Origin: CAYSUS01 sp964434165
GTDB taxonomy: Bacteria; Planctomycetota; Planctomycetia; Pirellulales; Thermoguttaceae
DNA length: 64,000 nucleotides
Direction of reading: 5' to 3'
Assembly (NCBI GenBank): GCA_964434165.1
Contig: CAYSUS010000004.1
Span: 70,540 to 134,539 of the forward strand
In this document: positions 49,485 to 58,382 of the stretch, in pieces
How positions within the stretch are numbered: position 1 is the stretch's first letter
How the letters are laid out: every line of letters begins with the position of its first letter
Position numbers and translations under genes: made by a program
Notes under the pieces: model-generated
Told to the model about the DNA's origin: nothing
Seen by the model: the letters and a program-made list of their open reading frames with translations, nothing else
Database searches by the model: none

Positions 49485-50828
49485 ATGTCCCGAGCGCATT
49501 TCGACTTGCGGCGGCTTCCGGCTGGCCTCGCCGCAGCAGTCCTGCTGCTGGCCGGCTGCGCCGACGCGGCCGACCGTTCCACGGCATCCGACGCAGCGGA
49601 GGCGAAAGCGGGCCTTGCCTCCGCCTCCGACGCCGGTCTGATCGCCTCGCCCGAGCCGGGCTGGCCCCAGTGGCGCGGCCCCAGGCGCGACGGGATCTCC
49701 GACGAGAAGGGCCTCCTTCCCGCGTGGCCCGAGGGGGGCCCCAGCCTGCTCTGGAGGATCGACGGCCTGGGCGTCGGCTGGTCCTCGCCGATCGTGGTGG
49801 GCGACCGCCTCTATCTCACCGGCGACGTCGAGGAGGACCTCGTCGTCTTCGCCTTCGACCTCGACGGCAAGCCCGTCTGGCGCGCGACCAGCGGCCGCTT
49901 CTGGAAGAACCCCTATCCCGGCGCCCGGGCGACTTGCACCTACTCCGAGGGCCGCATCTACCACATCAGCGCCCACGGGCGCGTGGCCTGCCTCGACGCG
50001 GCGTCGGGCGCCGAGCATTGGGCGGTGAACGTCCTGGATCGCTTCGAGGCCAGAAACATCACCTGGGCCCTGAGCGAGTGCCTCTTGATCGACGGCCCGC
50101 GCGTCGTGGTCACGCCCGGCGGCCAGAAGGCCCTCATGGCGGCCCTCGACAAGCGCACCGGCCGGACGGTGTGGGCCACCGAGCCGATCCCCGGCGACAG
50201 GACTTCGCACTGCTCGCCGATCCTGTTTCGCCACGCAGGACGGCGCCTGATCGCCTCCTGCTCCGACTCCCACGGCTTCGGCGTCGATGCCGACTCGGGG
50301 AAGCTGCTCTGGACCGTGCCTTTGAAGAACCGCTACGGCACCAACGTGGCCACGCCCGTTTACGGCGCGGGCAGCGTTTACTACGTAACGCCCTACGCCG
50401 AGCTGGGCCGGCTCTATCGCCTGGTGCCCCAGGGTGACGGGATCGCCGCGGAGCACGCCTGGACCTGCCCGCTGGATACGGTCACCGGCAGCGGCGTGCT
50501 CCTGGACGGCGTGCTGTACGCGGCGGGCTACCGCAAGCCCAAACACTGGTTCGGCATCGACTGGCGCTCGGGCGAGACCCGCTGCGAATTGGAGGACTTC
50601 ACCACCGGCGCCGCCCTCTACGCCGACGGCCGGCTGTACATCCTCGACGAACAGGGCCACGTGGGGCTGGTCGAGCCCTCCGGCAGCCGGATGACGGTCC
50701 ACGGCCGCTTCAAACTCATCGAGAAGCGGGTTCGCGACGCCTGGGCCCATCCCGTGCTGCTCGACGGCCGGCTCTACCTGCGCTATCATGGGACGTTGTG
50801 GTGCTTCGACGTGAGGGGGCCTAGGTGA
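49485..50828 (+). CDS. PQQ-type beta-propeller lipoprotein
   Basis: This 447-aa lipoprotein has the lipobox LLLAGC (Cys at about residue 25). The body is a seven- or eight-bladed propeller of PQQ-like repeats. Examples are WPQWRGPRRDGISDEKG, the Trp-docking blades VFAFDLDGKPVWRATS and ALDKRTGRTVWATEP. It resembles BamB and many planctomycete secreted propellers and is likely outer-membrane attached. No catalytic PQQ residues were identified. The neighbouring beta-helix gene follows on the same strand by 91 bases. Confidence 0.88.
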   Translation: MSRAHFDLRRLPAGLAAAVLLLAGCADAADRSTASDAAEAKAGLASASDAGLIASPEPGWPQWRGPRRDGISDEKGLLPAWPEGGPSLLWRIDGLGVGWSSPIVVGDRLYLTGDVEEDLVVFAFDLDGKPVWRATSGRFWKNPYPGARATCTYSEGRIYHISAHGRVACLDAASGAEHWAVNVLDRFEARNITWALSECLLIDGPRVVVTPGGQKALMAALDKRTGRTVWATEPIPGDRTSHCSPILFRHAGRRLIASCSDSHGFGVDADSGKLLWTVPLKNRYGTNVATPVYGAGSVYYVTPYAELGRLYRLVPQGDGIAAEHAWTCPLDTVTGSGVLLDGVLYAAGYRKPKHWFGIDWRSGETRCELEDFTTGAALYADGRLYILDEQGHVGLVEPSGSRMTVHGRFKLIEKRVRDAWAHPVLLDGRLYLRYHGTLWCFDVRGPR

Positions 50829-50919
50829 GTGTGTGAGCGGGCGGTGCGTGGGTCATCGCTGCACGTTGCTCATTTCGTACTACATTGGCTGAACAGGGCC
50901 GTGCCCCGCCCTTCCCGAC

Positions 50920-52629
50920 ATGTCCCGCTTTGCCCTGATCGCCGCGATCGCGACTGCCGCTTCTCCCCCTTCGGTGCAGGAGTTGCTTGACCGCGCCGTC
51001 CAGACGGGCGCCAGTCGGGTCGAGCTTCCCGCAGGCCGCTTGGAGGTCGAGGGAAAGCTCCGCGTGCGGGGCGCCCGGAACCTGGTGATCGAAGGAGCCG
51101 AATCCACGCTGGTCTTCTCCGACCGCGAAGGCACGACCTGGTCCTTCGACTCCTGCCGGGACGTCACCCTGCGCGGCTTGACGATCGACTACGACCCGCT
51201 TCCCTTCGTCCAGGGACAGATCACGGGCCGATCGGACGACGGCAAGCGGTACGACTTCACCGTGTGCGACGGCTATCCGGGACTGCGCGAGAGAGACTCC
51301 CGGCATTACCGCCAGGCCTACGTGTTCGAGCGGGATCGACCGCGCTGGAAGCCGTGGGTGCCCGACCTCTACGCCCGCGAGGTCGAGATCGTGGACGAGC
51401 GCCGCGGGCGATTCGTGATGGGGTATGTGCCCGCACGTCACGAGCTGATCGAGGTGGGCGACCGCATCGTGCTGACCATCCGCTCGGGAAACGCGATCCG
51501 CATGGACGACTGCGAGGACGTGCGGATCGAGGACGTCACCTTCCTGGCCGCGCCGGGCGGCGCCTGTCTGGGCCGCTACCTGCGGGGCGACAACTACTAC
51601 CGCTACACGATCAAGCCCGGCCCGCCGCCGGCCGGCGCCACCGAGCCCCGCCTGATCTCGACCTGCGCGGACGGGCTGAACATCGCCTTTGCCACCCGGG
51701 GACCGATCGTCGAGGGCTGCCACTTCTCCTTCATGGGCGACGACTCGGTCAACCTCCACGGCGCGGTGCTCGCGGTGGTCGAGCGGCTCAGCCCCACCGA
51801 GCTGCTCGTCGCCTGGCCCTATTCCCGGGAATACCTGGCCACCGTGATGCCCGAGGGCGCGACCGTGCGGCGGCTGCGCCCAGGCAGCTACGAGGTCCTC
51901 GGCGCGGCGGCGCTCAAGGCCTTCGTGCCCACGCGCGATCGCAAGCCGCCGCACCTGGAGATCATCCAGCGCGTGTGGCCGCGGAACAGGAAGGGTCGCG
52001 GGACCGTGTTCCGCATGCTGCTGGCCGAGCCCCTGCCGGCCGGGCCGGGCGACCTGCTCGACGTCCCGGCCAACAGCGCCCCCGGCTTCGCCATCCGCGA
52101 TTGCGTGTTCGAGGACCACCGCGCCCGCGGCCTGCGGATCATGGCCGCGCACGGCGTGATCGAGCGGAATACCTTCCGGCGCTTGAAGATGAGCGCGATC
52201 TCCGTCGGCGCGGAGTACGAGTTCTGGCGCGAGGCCGGCTGGGTCGAGGACGTGACGATCCGCGGCAACACGGTCGAGGACGTGGGGCGCGACCCGGCGA
52301 TTCACCTGGACACCGCCTACGTCCTGGGCGCGATCAGTGTGTTCGCCCGCACCGACCGCGGCTCGCCGCTTCCGGCGTGGCCCGGCAACCGGGGGATCGT
52401 CATCGAGGACAATACGATACGCGACTGCCCGATGGCGGGCATCTTCGCGGCGGCCGCGCGCGACGTGACGGTCCGCGGCAATCGGCTGGAGAACTGCCTC
52501 TTCGAGCCGTCCGAAACGGCCGGAAAGGCGCGGGGGCTCGGCGTCCGCAGTCCGATCGACGTGCGCCACGCCCGACATGCCGTCGTCGAGGGAAACCAGG
52601 TCGTCCGCCCCGCCCGGCCGGGACCGTGA
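50920..52629 (+). CDS. Right-handed beta-helix protein
   Basis: This 569-aa protein has a short N-terminal hydrophobic stretch (FALIAAIATAASP), probably a weak signal peptide, and then parallel beta-helix coils. Coil motifs are FAIRDCVFEDHRARGLRIMA, VIERNTFRRLKMSAI, DVTIRGNTVEDVGRDPAI and IVIEDNTIRDCPMAGIFAAA. The layout recalls GH110 alpha-galactosidases or pectate-lyase-type enzymes. Candidate acids lie in DSVNLHG. It probably acts on extracellular polysaccharide. The exact family is uncertain. Confidence 0.82.
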   Translation: MSRFALIAAIATAASPPSVQELLDRAVQTGASRVELPAGRLEVEGKLRVRGARNLVIEGAESTLVFSDREGTTWSFDSCRDVTLRGLTIDYDPLPFVQGQITGRSDDGKRYDFTVCDGYPGLRERDSRHYRQAYVFERDRPRWKPWVPDLYAREVEIVDERRGRFVMGYVPARHELIEVGDRIVLTIRSGNAIRMDDCEDVRIEDVTFLAAPGGACLGRYLRGDNYYRYTIKPGPPPAGATEPRLISTCADGLNIAFATRGPIVEGCHFSFMGDDSVNLHGAVLAVVERLSPTELLVAWPYSREYLATVMPEGATVRRLRPGSYEVLGAAALKAFVPTRDRKPPHLEIIQRVWPRNRKGRGTVFRMLLAEPLPAGPGDLLDVPANSAPGFAIRDCVFEDHRARGLRIMAAHGVIERNTFRRLKMSAISVGAEYEFWREAGWVEDVTIRGNTVEDVGRDPAIHLDTAYVLGAISVFARTDRGSPLPAWPGNRGIVIEDNTIRDCPMAGIFAAAARDVTVRGNRLENCLFEPSETAGKARGLGVRSPIDVRHARHAVVEGNQVVRPARPGP

Positions 52630-52705
52630 GGCCCCCGGCCACGCGCGCCGATCGCAGGGCGGAGCGCCCGCGTCCGGAAGTCCAGGACGGGGGCACAGCG
52701 GCCCT

Positions 52706-52823
52706 GAATCGCATGGGGTGATTTCGGGAAGAAGGTCCTGGCCCCGTCTCCCTCCAGGATCGTGCACCGCGACCTCGTGCCGCGGCGTCCCACTGTGGAT
52801 CCGAAACGGAGTCGCACTCCGTT
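52706..52823. repeat. Dispersed repeat family E (copy 3) and a short palindrome
   Basis: GAATCGCATGGGGTGATTTC (52706-52725) with GGGAAGAAGGTCCTGGCCCC is a divergent copy of the units at 11254 and 23550. It is followed at 52752-52765 by CAGGATCGTGCAC, also present near 11357. At 52805-52823 AACGGAGT-CGC-ACTCCGTT is a perfect palindrome. The 52630-52935 gap holds no gene. Confidence 0.55.
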
Positions 52824-52935
52824 CTACGAAGCGGACCGACGCGGTCGGAAGCCTCTTTCCGAGAAGGGCGTGGCCCCTGCCGACGCGCTTCGGAGAGAGC
52901 CTCCCGGCCCCGACCCGCGCGGTGCCCGGGAGGGA

Positions 52936-53616
52936 TCACCCCTGCTTGATCGCCGGCGGCCCGCTCTTCGGGCGCCCCTCCCTGTCCGCCTGCCACACCT
53001 GCCCGGTCGCGACGTCCATGGCCGTAAGCCATCCGCCGCCGTAGCAGCAGGTGTCGATGCACACGAGGTAGCCCAGGTCGAGGATGCTCCCGTCCTTCTG
53101 CGAGGTGTGGCCGACGACCGCCTTCTTGCCCGAGTAATGCGGCCCCGGCAAACGGTCGCGGAGCGACGCCCAGCGGAGCACGTCGCCCGGCTGTGCGGCC
53201 AGGGGCATGTCGGCATAGTAGGTGGCGTGAAGGAAGAAGTGGCGGTCGTCCTCGTGATAGGGCACGCATCCGTAGAGGAAATCGATGTACTTCTCGGGGA
53301 TCTCCTGCGGCCGGGTCGCGCCGAAGCTGAACAGCGTGGTCGTGCCGCCGAACGACAGCCAGTCGAGCAGGCCCTCGCCCCCCTGGCGCACGTCGAGCAT
53401 CAGCTCGTCGTGATTGCCCAGGATCGGCACCATGCGACACTCCGCGCCCAGCTCGATCAGCCGGTCGAGCACCTCGCGGCTCTGCATGCCGCGGTCCACG
53501 TAATCGCCCAGCGGGATCAGCGTGTCGTCCGGCTGCGGATCGACCGCCTCCAGCACCGCGCCCAGCGCGGCATAGCATCCGTGGATGTCACCAATGGCAA
53601 TGGTGCGTCCGGGCAT
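52936..53616 (-). CDS. Calcineurin-like metallophosphoesterase
   Basis: This 226-aa PPP-family enzyme has the three signatures GDIHGC (residues 8-13), GDYVDRG and GNHDE that bind two metals, and the later VVGHTSQ. It is close to bacterial PrpA/PrpB-type serine/threonine or diadenosine-tetraphosphate phosphatases. It has no signal peptide, so it is cytosolic. The substrate is not determined. It stands alone between non-coding stretches. Confidence 0.92.
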   Translation of the reverse strand: MPGRTIAIGDIHGCYAALGAVLEAVDPQPDDTLIPLGDYVDRGMQSREVLDRLIELGAECRMVPILGNHDELMLDVRQGGEGLLDWLSFGGTTTLFSFGATRPQEIPEKYIDFLYGCVPYHEDDRHFFLHATYYADMPLAAQPGDVLRWASLRDRLPGPHYSGKKAVVGHTSQKDGSILDLGYLVCIDTCCYGGGWLTAMDVATGQVWQADREGRPKSGPPAIKQG

Positions 53617-53865
53617 GGTGCGAACGGGGCTGGAAGAAGCCGGAGCGGGCCGTCGCGGCGCCGCACCTGCATTGTGCGTGTTGCCGGCCGATCCGGCAAC
53701 CGCGTGCCGCGCGTGTCTTGCCCCGGCCGTGTCGCCGGGCGCGACAGCCTGTCCTCCCGAAAACGTGCGGTCCCTTGCCCCGCGGCGTGCCTGCTCTTAA
53801 GATGGCCGCCGGAAGTCGTCAGCATCCTGGCACCAGAGGCACCTGAAATGAAGGGGGTCGCCGCG

Positions 53866-54912
53866 ATGAAGCCCGCCGCGCACGTCCGTTCCGTTGTCGC
53901 GGCCCTGGTCGGGGCCGCACTGCTCGCCGCCGCCGCGGGTCGGGCGGAGGAGAAGCCCAAGCCGACGCCGCTGCCGGCCGACTTCGGCCGGATCGAGCGG
54001 CTCGATCCGCGCTTGGACAAGCTCGTCCCCAAGGACGCCAGGCTGGAGAAGCTGGGCGAGGGGTTCAAGTGGTCGGAGGGTCCGGTCTGGCTGCCCGACG
54101 AGAAGTGCCTGTTGTTCTCGGACATCCCCCGCAACGCCGTGATGCAGTGGAAGGAGGGCGAGGGCGTGCGCGTCTTCCTCAAGCCGTCGGGTTACACCGG
54201 CGAGGACCCGCGCCGCGGAGAGTCGGGCTCGAACGGGCTGCTGCTGGACGCCCAGGGCCGCCTGATCCTCTGCCAGCACGGCGACCGCCGCGTCGCGCGC
54301 TGGGAGAAAGGCAAGGGCTTCACCACCCTGGCCGACCGCTACCGGGGCAAGCGTTTCAACAGCCCGAACGACGCCGTGCTGAAGTCCAACGGCGACCTCT
54401 ACTTCACCGATCCGCCCTACGGCCTGGAGAAAGGGCCGAAGGACCCCAACCGGGAGTTGGACTTCTGCGGCGTGTACCGGCGGTCGGCCGACGGGCAGGT
54501 GACGCTGCTGACCAGGGAGATGACGCGGCCCAACGGCATTGGGTTCTCGCCCGACGAGAAGACCCTCTATGTCGCCCAGAGCGACCCGAACCGAGCGATC
54601 TGCATGGCCTTTCCGGTCCAGGACGACGGCATGCTGGGCCAGGGCAGGGTCTTCTTCGATGCCACGCCGTGGGTCAAGCAGGGACTGAAGGGCCTGCCCG
54701 ACGGCCTCAAGGTGGACCGCCAGGGCAACGTGTTCGCGACGGGGCCCGGCGGGGTGAACGTCTTCGCCCCGGATGGCACGCACCTGGGCCGCATCCGCAC
54801 GGGCGTGGCCACGGCCAACTGCGCGTTCGGCGACGGCAGCTCGACGCTCTACATCACCGCCCACATGTTCCTCGCCCGGATCAAGACGAGCACCAGGGGA
54901 CTGGGGTACTGA
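53866..54912 (+). CDS. Secreted SMP-30/gluconolactonase-like protein
   Basis: This 348-aa protein has a signal peptide (VVAALVGAALLAAAAGRAEE) followed by a six-bladed propeller of the SMP-30 family. Landmarks are KWSEGPVWLPDEKCLLFSDI, the metal site Glu in WSEGP, the FNSPNDAVLKSNGDLYFTDP blade with Asn and Asp ligands, and GLPDGLKVDRQGNVFAT. The family hydrolyses lactones. Planctomycetes have many exported copies. ATG 53866 is chosen because it begins the signal peptide. An ATG 18 bases upstream is possible. Confidence 0.9.
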   Translation: MKPAAHVRSVVAALVGAALLAAAAGRAEEKPKPTPLPADFGRIERLDPRLDKLVPKDARLEKLGEGFKWSEGPVWLPDEKCLLFSDIPRNAVMQWKEGEGVRVFLKPSGYTGEDPRRGESGSNGLLLDAQGRLILCQHGDRRVARWEKGKGFTTLADRYRGKRFNSPNDAVLKSNGDLYFTDPPYGLEKGPKDPNRELDFCGVYRRSADGQVTLLTREMTRPNGIGFSPDEKTLYVAQSDPNRAICMAFPVQDDGMLGQGRVFFDATPWVKQGLKGLPDGLKVDRQGNVFATGPGGVNVFAPDGTHLGRIRTGVATANCAFGDGSSTLYITAHMFLARIKTSTRGLGY

Positions 54913-55049
54913 GGCTCGGCCCCCTCCAACGGGCCTTGGCGAGCGGCCGCGCGACGATCCGAGGCGCGACCGTGGAGGAGCGCGTCACGAAGCGGCAGGG
55001 GCAGCTCCCTGACGGTCGCGGCTGGCGGCCGGCCTGGCGCCCTCCCGCG

Positions 55050-55787
55050 TCAGTCGCCCGACGGGTGAGGCTTCTCGAAGACCAGCCACACGCCCTGGCC
55101 CACGCGGGGATCCTCGGCCGAGATCGCGCCCTTGCCCATCACCCGGAAGTCCTCCAGCCCGGCCTCCCCGGCCCAGCGGGTCATCTGCTCGGGCGTGCGC
55201 AGGGCGATGAAGCGTTTCCACTTCTCGGCCTCCTCGCCCTGCATCTTGCGCTTGCGGCCCTCGACGAGCTTGCGGGCGGCCCAGGCAGGGTAGCCGCTGC
55301 CGGCCCCGCCTCCGACGTACGCCTTGCCGCCGGGCCGGAGCACGCGATAGACCTCCTTCAGCCCCTCGACCGGGTCGTCCCAGAAGAAGATCGAGCCCCG
55401 GCTGACGACCAGGTCCACCGAGGCGTCCACCAGCGGCAGGCGCTCGGCCACGCCGACCACGGCCGAGAGCCGGTCGCCGAGCCCCTTCTCCCGCGCAAGC
55501 TCCAGGCCCCGGGCCATCGCCTCCCTGTCCGGGTCGATCATCAGCACGGGGTTGCCGGCCGCCTCGATCAGCGGGATGGCCACCTGGCCCTTGCCGGCAC
55601 CCAGGTCTATCCAGAACCCCTTGTCCGGCTTGCAGTGCTTCAGCACGTCCTGAACGACGAACGGGTAGCGGGACGGGAGCTCCTGCTCGCTGCGGATGCC
55701 CTCGGGAGCGTCGGACGCGGCCGCACGCGGGGCGACGGCGAAGGCGGGCAGCAGGGCGAGGGCAAGCAGTAGCGGCGCGGATCGCAT
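55050..55787 (-). CDS. Exported SAM-dependent methyltransferase-like protein
   Basis: This 245-aa protein starts with a strong signal peptide (LLLALALLPAFAVAPRAAAS). A class I methyltransferase fold follows, with motif I FWIDLGAGKGQVAIPLIEAA, motif II VLMIDPDREAMA and post-motif IV VDLVVSRGSIFFWDD, then VYRVLRPGGKAYVGGG. Export of a SAM enzyme is unusual because SAM is not known to be plentiful outside the cytosol. The signal-like N-terminus may instead be an anchor. The substrate is unknown. Confidence 0.82.
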   Translation of the reverse strand: MRSAPLLLALALLPAFAVAPRAAASDAPEGIRSEQELPSRYPFVVQDVLKHCKPDKGFWIDLGAGKGQVAIPLIEAAGNPVLMIDPDREAMARGLELAREKGLGDRLSAVVGVAERLPLVDASVDLVVSRGSIFFWDDPVEGLKEVYRVLRPGGKAYVGGGAGSGYPAWAARKLVEGRKRKMQGEEAEKWKRFIALRTPEQMTRWAGEAGLEDFRVMGKGAISAEDPRVGQGVWLVFEKPHPSGD

Positions 55788-55799
55788 GGGGTGTTCGGC

Positions 55800-55895
55800 T
55801 CCGTGATCGAGAGGGGTGAGTGATGAGTAGAGGCTATGGGTAGGGTTTCGATTCCTCGTACTGCACACTACCGTACTCCGTGCTCGCTTGCCATG
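55800..55895. repeat. Composite GTAC/GTGAGTG repeat, inverted relative to 362-460
   Basis: GGTGAGTGATGAGTAGAGGC is followed by CTCGTACTGCACACTACCG and TACTCCGTGCTCG. These are the reverse complements, in reverse order, of the two modules at 362-460, with moderate divergence. The rest of the 55788-56167 gap shows no gene. Confidence 0.45.
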
Positions 55896-56167
55896 TGCTC
55901 GCCAGTCGGAGCGCCATCGCCCCGGCGCGCGGCGGCAACCGAGCCGCATGCTCCGCTACGCCCGGCTCAAGTGGAGGGTCCGTCAGCGTCTGGTAGTGAA
56001 GGGTGAGTCGTTACCGGCCGTACTGCCGGGCTTGAGTTCTCACGTGTGCTGGGCGAATTGGTGAAGGGGATGCGCTGCCCGCCGCGCTTCAGAGCGGGCC
56101 CAGTATGTTTTCAACCCCCTGGCCCCGTGCCGGGGTCTGACGCTCGCCCGGACCCATGCGCAACTTC

Positions 56168-56629
56168 TCACTTCTCCTCAAGCTCCGCCTTCCAGTTGGC
56201 TTCCTGGATCGCCGCGTTGAGCTCGCGGAGGTTCTTGGCCAGGTCCTCCGACTGTTTCTGGAGACCGGCCACCTTGAGCGTGGCCACCCACTTGATCTCG
56301 GCCATGCTGTAGCGGTCCGGCTCCTTCTGCGTCTGGGCGATCGCGTGCTGAAGCAGCGAGTGCTGGCCGGCCAGGGTCTCGCGCCGGGCGATGGCCTCGG
56401 TCAGCGACCGGCCGTCGGAAAGCGCGTTGCTGAGGTTCGCCTGGTTGATGCGGAACACCAGCGATTCCAGCTCCCCGAGCACGGCGAAGGCCTCGTGAAG
56501 GAGCTTTCCGGGATCCTCGTGCGGCTGGTCGCCCTCCTGGACCACGGCGTTCCGGCCGATCCGCTCGCGCAGCGAAGCGAGCTTCTTCTGCATGTCCGCC
56601 CGCAAAAGCAGGGCCTCGGCGATCTTCAT
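56168..56629 (-). CDS. DIP1984-family protein
   Basis: This 153-aa helical protein begins MKIAEALLLRADMQKKLASL, the typical start of the DIP1984 family (septicolysin-like), and continues with RIGRNAVVQEGDQPHEDP and INQANLSNALSDGRSLTEAI. Members are single alpha-helical domains whose role is unknown. The length is standard. ATG 56629 overlaps the stop of the upstream secreted-protein gene by four bases (ATGA), so the two are co-translated. Confidence 0.9.
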   Translation of the reverse strand: MKIAEALLLRADMQKKLASLRERIGRNAVVQEGDQPHEDPGKLLHEAFAVLGELESLVFRINQANLSNALSDGRSLTEAIARRETLAGQHSLLQHAIAQTQKEPDRYSMAEIKWVATLKVAGLQKQSEDLAKNLRELNAAIQEANWKAELEEK

Positions 56630-57225
56630 CGTATCACTTGCTCCCTGGCTGTCTCCGCGTCGTCTTCGTCCTGCCTGTCGAGGTAGAACAGCCCGGGCTT
56701 GCACGACCGGCCGCAAAGCACTCCCCGCTCGGAGAGCACGTGCGCCGCGGCGCGGAAACGTCCGTAGAACGTGCCCGGCTTGCGCTTGCAGAAGTCGTAC
56801 AGCTCGGACTGCTGGTCCCGCGTGGCGGCCTCGACCTGGTCGATCGGCATCTTGCCCAGGTGCCGACGCGCTTCCTCGAGGACCTCATCGCCGTACCGAC
56901 GTGAAGCGGCCTCTAGCGCCTTCTCGTCCGTGAAGGTGAAGGTCCGATCCGGCTGGGCGAGCGCGACTTCGACCGCCTGCTTGTGCCCCAGTCCGCGCTC
57001 GACTTCGATCGCCCCGAGCAGCTCGAAGGCCTCAAGGCACACGTCCTCCCGGGCCCCGGTCTTCCCATTGACAATCGTCACGAGCACATAGTTCGGGGCG
57101 GTGGAGATGTTCTCCATCGCCCGCTGGAATTGGACGTCCGACAGCCCTCTCCGGGCCTCTGCCTTCGCGGCGCCCGCGCTGGGCGGCATCGAGGCGAGGA
57201 GGGATACAACCAGGGCGAATCGCAT
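56626..57225 (-). CDS. Secreted protein of unknown function
   Basis: This 199-aa protein has a signal peptide (ALVVSLLASMPPSAGAAKAE). The body is helical with TAPNYVLVTIVNGKTGARED as the clearest strand and DVCLEAFELLGAIEVERGLG after it. Three or four cysteines are present, two near the C-terminus (VLCGRSCKPG). I do not recognise a family. ATG 57225 begins the signal peptide. It is translationally coupled to the DIP1984 gene, so both probably serve one process. Confidence 0.75.
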   Translation of the reverse strand: MRFALVVSLLASMPPSAGAAKAEARRGLSDVQFQRAMENISTAPNYVLVTIVNGKTGAREDVCLEAFELLGAIEVERGLGHKQAVEVALAQPDRTFTFTDEKALEAASRRYGDEVLEEARRHLGKMPIDQVEAATRDQQSELYDFCKRKPGTFYGRFRAAAHVLSERGVLCGRSCKPGLFYLDRQDEDDAETAREQVIR

Positions 57226-57422
57226 GACAGGCGGTCCTCCTGCACGAACACGTTCGTCACACCGCAGCGACAACGCGTATCCCCCCGATGCCCAACCTAC
57301 ACCTCGGGACAGGGGCGCACAAGGTGGCCTCCGGTTCGGCGAGCCGGGTGGCATGCCCTCGCGACGCGACGCGGAGCGGGGGCATGCGGTCATGCCGGCG
57401 GACGGCTTGCGGAGAAAGCCTG

Positions 57423-58169
57423 CTACTTGAGGCTCTCCAGAGGCTCGCGGATCTGCCGCGCCTCGGGCGTGTAGGCCGGGCCGCTGGGGGCGGCCCAGCG
57501 CGCGGCCCCGGCCAGAATGCGGCGCACGCGCGGGTCGAAGTAGATCGGATAGGTCTCATGGCCGGGGGCGAAGTAGAACACCTTGCCCCGCCCGCGGCGG
57601 AACGTGCAGCCCGAGCGGAACACCTCGCCCCCGGCGAACCAACTGACCAGCACCAGCTCGTCGGGGGCGGGGATGTCGAAGTATTCGCCGTACATCTCGG
57701 AGCGGTCGATCTGGAAGTGCTCGACGTCGAGTCCTGCGACGATCGGGTGACTGGGGCAGACAACCCACAGGCGCTCTCGCTCCGCGGCCTCGCGCCAGCG
57801 GAGCATGCAGCCGGTGCCCATCAGGCGCCGGAAGACCTTCGAGGCGTGGCCCGAGTGGAGCACGACCAGGCCCATGCCGGCGAGCACCCGGGCGTGGACC
57901 CGATCGACCGCGGCGTCCTCGACGCGATCGTGCGCGGCATGTCCCCACCAGAAGAGCACGTCCGTGGCGGCCAGGGCCGCCTCGTCCAGGCCGTGCTGTG
58001 GCTCCTCGAGCGTGGCCGTGCGGACCTCGACGGCGCCGCCCAGCTCCGACCGGATCCCCTCGGCAATGGCCGCGTGGATGCCGTGGGCGTACACTTCCTT
58101 GACGTCCTCGCGCGATTGCTCGTGGACGAACTCGTTCCAAACCGTCACGCGGAGCGGCCGATCGGACAT
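57423..58169 (-). CDS. ThuA-domain protein (cytosolic)
   Basis: This 248-aa protein has a ThuA-type class I amidotransferase-like fold, without signal peptide. It shows RVTVWNEFVHEQSREDVKEV, then TDVLFWWGHAAHDRVEDA, the GLVVLHSGHASKVFRRLM strand-turn and HPIVAGLDVEHFQIDRSEMY. The Ser-Gly-His element sits where a nucleophile elbow would be. It differs clearly from the exported ThuA at 3963-4979. ThuA proteins are linked to trehalose or other sugar use, but the reaction is not known. Confidence 0.9.
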   Translation of the reverse strand: MSDRPLRVTVWNEFVHEQSREDVKEVYAHGIHAAIAEGIRSELGGAVEVRTATLEEPQHGLDEAALAATDVLFWWGHAAHDRVEDAAVDRVHARVLAGMGLVVLHSGHASKVFRRLMGTGCMLRWREAAERERLWVVCPSHPIVAGLDVEHFQIDRSEMYGEYFDIPAPDELVLVSWFAGGEVFRSGCTFRRGRGKVFYFAPGHETYPIYFDPRVRRILAGAARWAAPSGPAYTPEARQIREPLESLK

Positions 58170-58210
58170 GGCTGGGCTCGGCGGTTGAGGATGGTCAGAC
58201 TTGCAGACGG

Positions 58211-58250
58211 CCAGACTTCCGACGTCTTGAAGACCTCCAAAGTCCTGGGG
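58211..58250. repeat. Palindromic dispersed repeat, family B
   Basis: CCAGACTTCCGACGTCTTGA and AGACCTCCAAAGTCCTGGGG form an imperfect hairpin. It lies between the divergent ThuA and LarA-like genes. Confidence 0.7.
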
Positions 58251-58382
58251 ACCACTTCACCGCATTCTCGGCCGTACCGGCGGGGTGTGTCAAACGCCCG
58301 CGGGCGTTCCTGGCGGGGGCCCAGGGGCTGTGCTATCTTGTGGGTTTGCCCGTTTCAGAAAAGGATCGACCAGAGGACTGCC

